Position numbers and translations under genes: made by a program
From: Salibacterium halotolerans
GTDB taxonomy: Bacteria > Bacillota > Bacilli > Bacillales > Marinococcaceae
NCBI RefSeq assembly: GCF_900115625.1
Contig: NZ_FOXD01000002.1
Span: 186,001-250,000, forward strand
Direction of reading: 5' to 3'
Length of the DNA: 64,000 nt
In this document: in pieces, positions 63,944 through 64,000 of the stretch
How positions within the stretch are numbered: the first letter of the stretch is position 1
Layout of the letters: the number at the start of each line of letters is the position of its first letter
The notes under the pieces: model-generated
What the model was told of the DNA's origin: nothing
Databases searched by the model: none
The model's input: the letters and a program-made list of their open reading frames with translations, nothing else

Positions 63944-64000
63944 AGGTCGTCTGTATGTTCTCGAAGGTCCGCGTTTAATGACGAGCAAAAGGAAATCCGG
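63918..64000 (+). CDS. Start of a further phage gene (truncated by the window)
   Basis: ATG 63918 follows AAAGGAG and opens a frame that stays open to the window end: MNCPVKNCRGRLYVLEGPRL and further. It begins inside the previous gene (26-base overlap) and has a Cys pair, as in other small proteins here. Too short to identify. Confidence 0.45.
   Translation, partial: MNCPVKNCRGRLYVLEGPRLMTSKRKS

Noticed and set aside
1-64000. tRNA genes, rRNA genes, CRISPR arrays and insertion sequences
   Set aside because: None seen on reading either strand; no regularly spaced long repeats and no transposase gene in the window.

Overview
The window comes from a motile, endospore-forming Bacillaceae-type Firmicute. 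The first 50 kb is all plus-strand. It follows the fla/che gene order of Bacillus into the rpsB-tsf-pyrH-frr-uppS-cdsA-dxr-rasP-proS-polC block, the rimP-nusA-ylxR-ylxQ-infB-ylxP-rbfA-truB-ribF-rpsO-pnp block, and then the sporulation-linked ylxY-mlpA-ymxH-dpaA genes. Base composition is near 50% GC. Several proteins carry acidic, Glu-rich tails (S2, FliY, NusA), which hints at a salt- or alkali-adapted species; that is inference only.

Layout. 1-22.5 kb: flagellar and chemotaxis genes, from the 3' part of fliH to sigD, fapA and a swrB-like gene. cheA and cheW, which normally sit between cheB and cheC, are absent. The middle of the hook gene has a different base composition from its flanks. 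22.5-36.2 kb: translation, nucleotide, isoprenoid and phospholipid genes, the site-2 protease rasP, and polC. 36.3-46.3 kb: the nusA-infB operon, then rpsO and pnp. 46.3-50.0 kb: ylxY, mlpA, ymxH and dpaA. dpaA (dipicolinate synthase subunit A) is preceded by a sequence that fits the sigma-K consensus.

At about 50.08 kb the next gene, dpaB/spoVFB, is cut after roughly 23 codons. From there to the end of the window runs a temperate-phage-like element of lower GC. It starts with a leftward large serine recombinase whose 3' end lies at the junction. Next come a small unknown gene, an ImmA-like metallopeptidase, a membrane-anchored protein with two DUF3862-like repeats, and a repressor. A divergent control region with four copies of an operator, G(C/T)AAC-N5-GTT(G/A)C, separates these from a rightward Cro-like gene (a fifth copy lies at its 3' end). 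The rightward early genes include an Xre-type regulator, a 5'-3' exonuclease with an extra N-terminal domain, a Rha/ORF6C regulator, a DnaD-like initiator, a DnaC-like loader, and many small proteins, several with Cys pairs. The far end of the element and the rest of dpaB are outside the window.

Main interpretation. The element interrupts a gene needed only in the mother cell for making dipicolinic acid, the spore-core chelator. This matches the skin-type arrangement, in which a serine recombinase excises an element from a sporulation gene in the terminally differentiating mother cell. Other items worth a second look are a highly structured non-coding stretch at 55.9-56.1 kb, a possible Shine-Dalgarno-sequestering leader in front of rpsO, and an attenuator-like leader in front of rimP-nusA.
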